Shown piece after piece: positions 42,670 through 45,653 of a stretch of 45,653 nt of DNA (position 1 is its first letter; every line of letters begins with the position of its first letter). A model generated the notes under the pieces. The model was not told the DNA's origin. It saw only the letters and a list, made by a program, of their open reading frames with translations, and did not search any database. Position numbers and translations under genes: made by a program. This DNA is from Novosphingobium sp. (GTDB lineage Bacteria; Pseudomonadota; Alphaproteobacteria; Sphingomonadales; Sphingomonadaceae), in the NCBI GenBank assembly GCA_020848655.1, contig JADLHU010000019.1, positions 1 through 45,653 on the forward strand, read 5' to 3'.

Positions 42670-43080
42670 TCAGATCCGGCCGCCCGCGCGCGCAAGCGCG
42701 ATGCCGGCCAGGTTCTGCGCGCGGCGGATATAGCGGATGCGCAGGCGGTCGAATCCCGCCGCCTCGGCGTGAAAGCGGTCCAGATAGGCCTGGAACCGCG
42801 GCGGAACGCCGCGCAGCACACCGCTGGCCTGCTGCACCACCAGCGTGGAATCGCCGATCAGGATCACATCGCCAAGGCCCGCATCGCGCGCGACGCGCAG
42901 CGCATCGAGACAGGCGAGCCATTCCGCGTCGTTGTTGTCGCCAGCCCCATGATCCTTGCGGACATGAACCACGCCGCCCGCGACCACGGCAGTCTCGACC
43001 GGCCCCGGATTGGGTCGGCAGCCGCCATCGAAGAAGACCTTGACGCTCCCCCGCCGCACGCCCCTGGCGCCGGCCGCCAT
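42670..43080 (-). CDS. RNase H-like protein
   Basis: A 136-residue protein of the RNase HI/reverse-transcriptase-like fold. The acidic catalytic residues are seen in order: Asp in [14 protein letters not shown], Glu in [13 protein letters not shown], Asp in [11 protein letters not shown]; the fourth (usually Asp/His region near the end) is not clear. Probably cleaves RNA in RNA:DNA hybrids, but it is not the housekeeping RnhA. ATG 43080 is chosen; ATG 43098 is possible. It precedes the pseudouridine synthase gene. Confidence 0.82.
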   Translation of the reverse strand: MAAGARGVRRGSVKVFFDGGCRPNPGPVETAVVAGGVVHVRKDHGAGDNNDAEWLACLDALRVARDAGLGDVILIGDSTLVVQQASGVLRGVPPRFQAYLDRFHAEAAGFDRLRIRYIRRAQNLAGIALARAGGRI

Positions 43081-43225
43081 CCTGTGCACCCTATCCATAC
43101 GCCGCCCGCCTAGCATGATGCGCGTTGCGAAGCGAATGCCGCTCCCGCGCCATGGCCCGGAAAAAGCACGCGGACGCCGCGCAGCGCGATTGCTCCGTAT
43201 CGCCCGATTGGCCTAAGCTGCTGCC

Positions 43226-43612
43226 ATGGCAGGCAGCACCCCTCCCCTGAAGATCAAGGTCCAGATCTATTCGGGCGATGAAATCGCCATGGGACCGGGC
43301 AAGGCCGATCTGCTGGATGCGATCGCGCGCGAAGGCTCGATTTCGGCTGCGGGCCGCGCGCTGGGGATGAGCTATCGCCGCACCTGGCTGTTGGTGGACG
43401 TGATGAACCGCTGCTGGGACTTGCCGCTGATCGCCACGGCGGCCGGCGGATCAAAGGGCGGCGGCGCGCGCCTGACCGAACTGGGCGCCAGCGTGCTTGC
43501 GCACTATCGCAACCTTCAGGCGGCGGCGCAGCAGGCCGAAAGCGACGATGCCTGGGCGGCCCTGCAATCCGCGCTGCGACCGCTGCCCCGCGCCGCGCAG
43601 CACGAGGACTGA
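43226..43612 (+). CDS. ModE-like winged-helix regulator without molybdate-binding domain
   Basis: A 128-residue regulator with the N-terminal LysR-like winged helix of ModE: GPGKADLLDAIAREGSISAA, GRALGMSYRRTWLLVDVMN and GSKGGGARLTELG. In classical ModE this domain is followed by two MOP/TOBE molybdate-binding domains. Here the protein ends soon after the wing (HYRNLQAAAQQAESDD), so the effector is unknown. It converges on a TonB-dependent receptor gene with a 12-base gap; no mod transport genes are in view. Confidence 0.88.
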   Translation: MAGSTPPLKIKVQIYSGDEIAMGPGKADLLDAIAREGSISAAGRALGMSYRRTWLLVDVMNRCWDLPLIATAAGGSKGGGARLTELGASVLAHYRNLQAAAQQAESDDAWAALQSALRPLPRAAQHED

Positions 43613-43624
43613 ACGGCCCCTGCA

Positions 43625-45653
43625 TCAGTAGCGGACACGCAAGCTCACGAAGGCGCTGCGCCCCACGTCGGGATAGCCGTCCGCCAGCACATAACCGGTG
43701 TCGAACAGATTGCGCCCGCCAACCCCGATCGTGACATTGTCCAGCAGGTCGTAATCGGCGCGCAAGTTGGCCAGCACATAGTGGCCGGTCCGGTAATAGA
43801 GCGGCGACAGCGCCGATGATGTCGACGACGTGATCGTCGTGCGATCGGACGCGATGTCGATATTGGGGACGATGCGCAGCCCGCTCGCCGGCGACCATTC
43901 GGCCCAGACGAAGGCCTTGTGCGCGGGCACGTCGGTCAGCCGGAAGCCCGGCACCAGTTGCAGCGGATCGACCGGCTGGGTGATCGAGAACGCGCGGTGC
44001 AGCCAGGTGTAGTTGCCCCCCACTCGCAAGCCCGGCGCAACCGTGGCGGTAACGCCCAGTTCCACGCCGTAATAGCGCGCATCGCCCAGGTTCCGGTTCT
44101 GGTTGGTGTTGGCCGGGGCCGGCGGCGAGGCCAGCCGGACCGAGACGATCGCATTGTCGACAAAGCTGTAGAACGCCGCGCCTTCCAGATGCACCGCCCC
44201 CAGATCCAGCGTGCCGCCCAGTTCCAGGTTGGTGGCGCGCTCCGCCGCCAGCGAGGGGTTCGACGCCGCCGTGCCGAAGCGCGTGCTGAACCGTTCGAAA
44301 ATGGTGGGAAAGCGCGCACGCGATGAAACCGAGGCATGGAACCGCGCCGCATCGCTGGCCATCCAGATCAGTTGGCCTTGCGCATTCCAGGCAGCGCCGT
44401 TGTGGCGCGGGTAATAGATGAACGCGCCGCTGGCATAGTCTTCCGCCCGGCTGAGATCGCGCCAGTCATAGCTGAAGCCCGCCACGAACTCGACCGTGGG
44501 CGACAGCATCAGGCTGTTCTCGATCGCCGCGCTGTAAGTCGCTTCCTTGTTGGTCTGCCACGGTTCGACGAAGTGGGTCGGCGCAAAGCTTTCCTGATAT
44601 TCGCGGTGCTGGTCGCTGCGATAGTGGAAGGCCACGCTCAGCCGGTCCGCCGCGAAGGGTTTGAGATCGAGCTGGACCGAGCCGCCATAGGCCTTGTCAT
44701 GATAAGCGCTGTTGAACGAACTGCCGCGCGTCTGCGTGGTCAGCGCCTTGGTATCGAAGCTGTCGAGGCTGTTCCTGTAGGTGTTGTAATAGAGCCTGGT
44801 CTTCAGCGTCGCGATGTCGGACAATTGCGTGGTCGTCAGGAAATAGATGTTCTGGAGGTTCCAGTAGGGCCAGGTCCAGTAGCGCAGCAGGCTGGCCGCA
44901 TCGCTGACATGGACCGGAGCCAGCTTTTCCCCCTCCTGCCGGGTATAGCTGATCGCGTATTCATCCGTGGCGTTCGGGGTGAAGCCGATCTTGGCGTTGA
45001 CGCGCCAGTCGCTGGTGCGGCTCAGGTCTCGCGCACCGCCGTCCTCGTTCGTGGTGGGCTTGAAATCCTTCGACAGGTTCCAGTGATCGGTGAAATTGCG
45101 CGCATAGCTGGCCTGCGCGTACCACGTGTCGTGCCGCGTTCCCACGCTGCCGAACACGGTGTAGCCGGCATAATCGGTATCGTTATCAAGGTTGATCGTG
45201 GCGCGCGCTTCGGCTTCGAAAGCCTTGGTGGGCTTGCGCGTCACCAGGTTGACCGCGCCGCCCATCGCACCCGGACCATCGAGCACCGAGGCATAGCCCT
45301 TGGCCACCTGGATTTCCGCGATGTCCGGCGTCAGGAAACGGCCATAGTCCAGCCGCCCATCGGCCGGCAGGTAGATGCGGATGCCGTCGATCGAGAGCGG
45401 CACCTGATAGCGATCGAAGCCGCGCACGTAGATCAGGCGTTCGTTCCGCGAATTGCCCGTCGTACCCGCGGAAACGCCGGGGATCAGTTGTGCGGCCTGA
45501 TCCAGACTGTCGCGCTGGAAGGTATAGATGTATTTCAACCCGTTGCGGTCATGAAACCGGTCGATCCATTGGCCGTTCAGATCGGCCAGCGCCGCCCGGT
45601 TCGCGGCCAGAGCCAGCGTCTCGGTCTCGAACCGTCCCATCTGCGATGCCGAA
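43625..45653 (-). CDS. TonB-dependent receptor, C-terminal part (start outside window)
   Basis: Outer-membrane active transporter; at least 676 residues are present and the start lies beyond the right edge. The plug domain shows QAAQLIPGVSAGTTG, ERLIYVRGFDRYQVPLSIDG and QVAKGYASVLDGPGAMGGAV. The barrel follows, with repeated amphipathic strands such as TDYAGYTVFGSVGTRHDTWY. The last residues are SAFVSLRVRY, ending in an aromatic residue as required for barrel assembly. The barrel end carries GRNLFDTGYVLADGYPDVG, the TonB C-terminal box-like region. The transported ligand is unknown; siderophores, cobalamin or plant compounds are options. The convergent ModE-like regulator may be linked. Confidence 0.93.
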   Translation of the reverse strand, partial: SASQMGRFETETLALAANRAALADLNGQWIDRFHDRNGLKYIYTFQRDSLDQAAQLIPGVSAGTTGNSRNERLIYVRGFDRYQVPLSIDGIRIYLPADGRLDYGRFLTPDIAEIQVAKGYASVLDGPGAMGGAVNLVTRKPTKAFEAEARATINLDNDTDYAGYTVFGSVGTRHDTWYAQASYARNFTDHWNLSKDFKPTTNEDGGARDLSRTSDWRVNAKIGFTPNATDEYAISYTRQEGEKLAPVHVSDAASLLRYWTWPYWNLQNIYFLTTTQLSDIATLKTRLYYNTYRNSLDSFDTKALTTQTRGSSFNSAYHDKAYGGSVQLDLKPFAADRLSVAFHYRSDQHREYQESFAPTHFVEPWQTNKEATYSAAIENSLMLSPTVEFVAGFSYDWRDLSRAEDYASGAFIYYPRHNGAAWNAQGQLIWMASDAARFHASVSSRARFPTIFERFSTRFGTAASNPSLAAERATNLELGGTLDLGAVHLEGAAFYSFVDNAIVSVRLASPPAPANTNQNRNLGDARYYGVELGVTATVAPGLRVGGNYTWLHRAFSITQPVDPLQLVPGFRLTDVPAHKAFVWAEWSPASGLRIVPNIDIASDRTTITSSTSSALSPLYYRTGHYVLANLRADYDLLDNVTIGVGGRNLFDTGYVLADGYPDVGRSAFVSLRVRY

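Overview
The window is a GC-rich, gene-dense chromosomal segment of an alphaproteobacterium, most probably a sphingomonad (Novosphingobium, Sphingomonas or a close relative). The evidence is the Entner-Doudoroff operon order zwf-edd-glk-eda, the phoR-pstSCAB-phoU-phoB order, an RcdA-like (DUF1465) protein, several YdcH/DUF465 mini-proteins, a TonB-dependent receptor and overall codon use. I see no rRNA, tRNA, insertion sequence, prophage or CRISPR array. Most of the window is core genome.

Layout. 1-2.2 kb: end of hflC and a Do-type periplasmic protease. 2.2-11.8 kb: a phosphate-starvation island. It holds a PhoB-like regulator with an abnormal receiver domain, divergent from a PlcP-type phosphoesterase plus Agt-type glycosyltransferase pair (phospholipid-to-glycolipid remodelling), then phoB, phoU, pstB, pstA, pstC and pstS on the minus strand. 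PHO-box-like repeats lie upstream of pstS and upstream of the plcP pair. The sensor kinase phoR is interrupted by an in-frame TAG next to its H-box. 12.0-19.8 kb: the Entner-Doudoroff operon zwf-edd-glk-eda, translationally coupled to a very divergent PEP-carboxylase-like gene. 19.9-26.5 kb: an L,D-transpeptidase, a palindromic element, then tilS, a CpoB-like protein, a RodZ-like protein and ptsP. 26.3-33.9 kb: YdcH mini-proteins, an rcdA-like gene, an MBL hydrolase, a membrane protein, nadA, a TerC-family protein, a beta-helix protein and two small hypothetical proteins. 34.0-39.2 kb: ribA, xth, a candidate small RNA, lolA, rpmG, a second L,D-transpeptidase and purA. 39.4-45.7 kb: a YfeH-type transporter, a small protein, a RoxA-like oxygenase, an RluE-like pseudouridine synthase, an RNase H-like protein, a ModE-like regulator and the 3' part of a TonB-dependent receptor.

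How the parts fit. PhoR/PhoB would control high-affinity phosphate uptake (Pst) and probably the PlcP/Agt pair that spares phosphate by replacing phospholipids. In the sequence as given PhoR cannot be made intact, which is the most striking irregularity. The sugar block turns glucose into pyruvate and glyceraldehyde-3-phosphate, and the attached PEPC-like protein suggests a link to the PEP/oxaloacetate node, although several catalytic positions differ. The best candidates for undescribed biology are the PEPC-like protein, the PhoB paralogue with an altered receiver, and a compact minus-strand RNA gene near 36.0 kb with its own promoter-like elements, C-rich loop and strong terminator.
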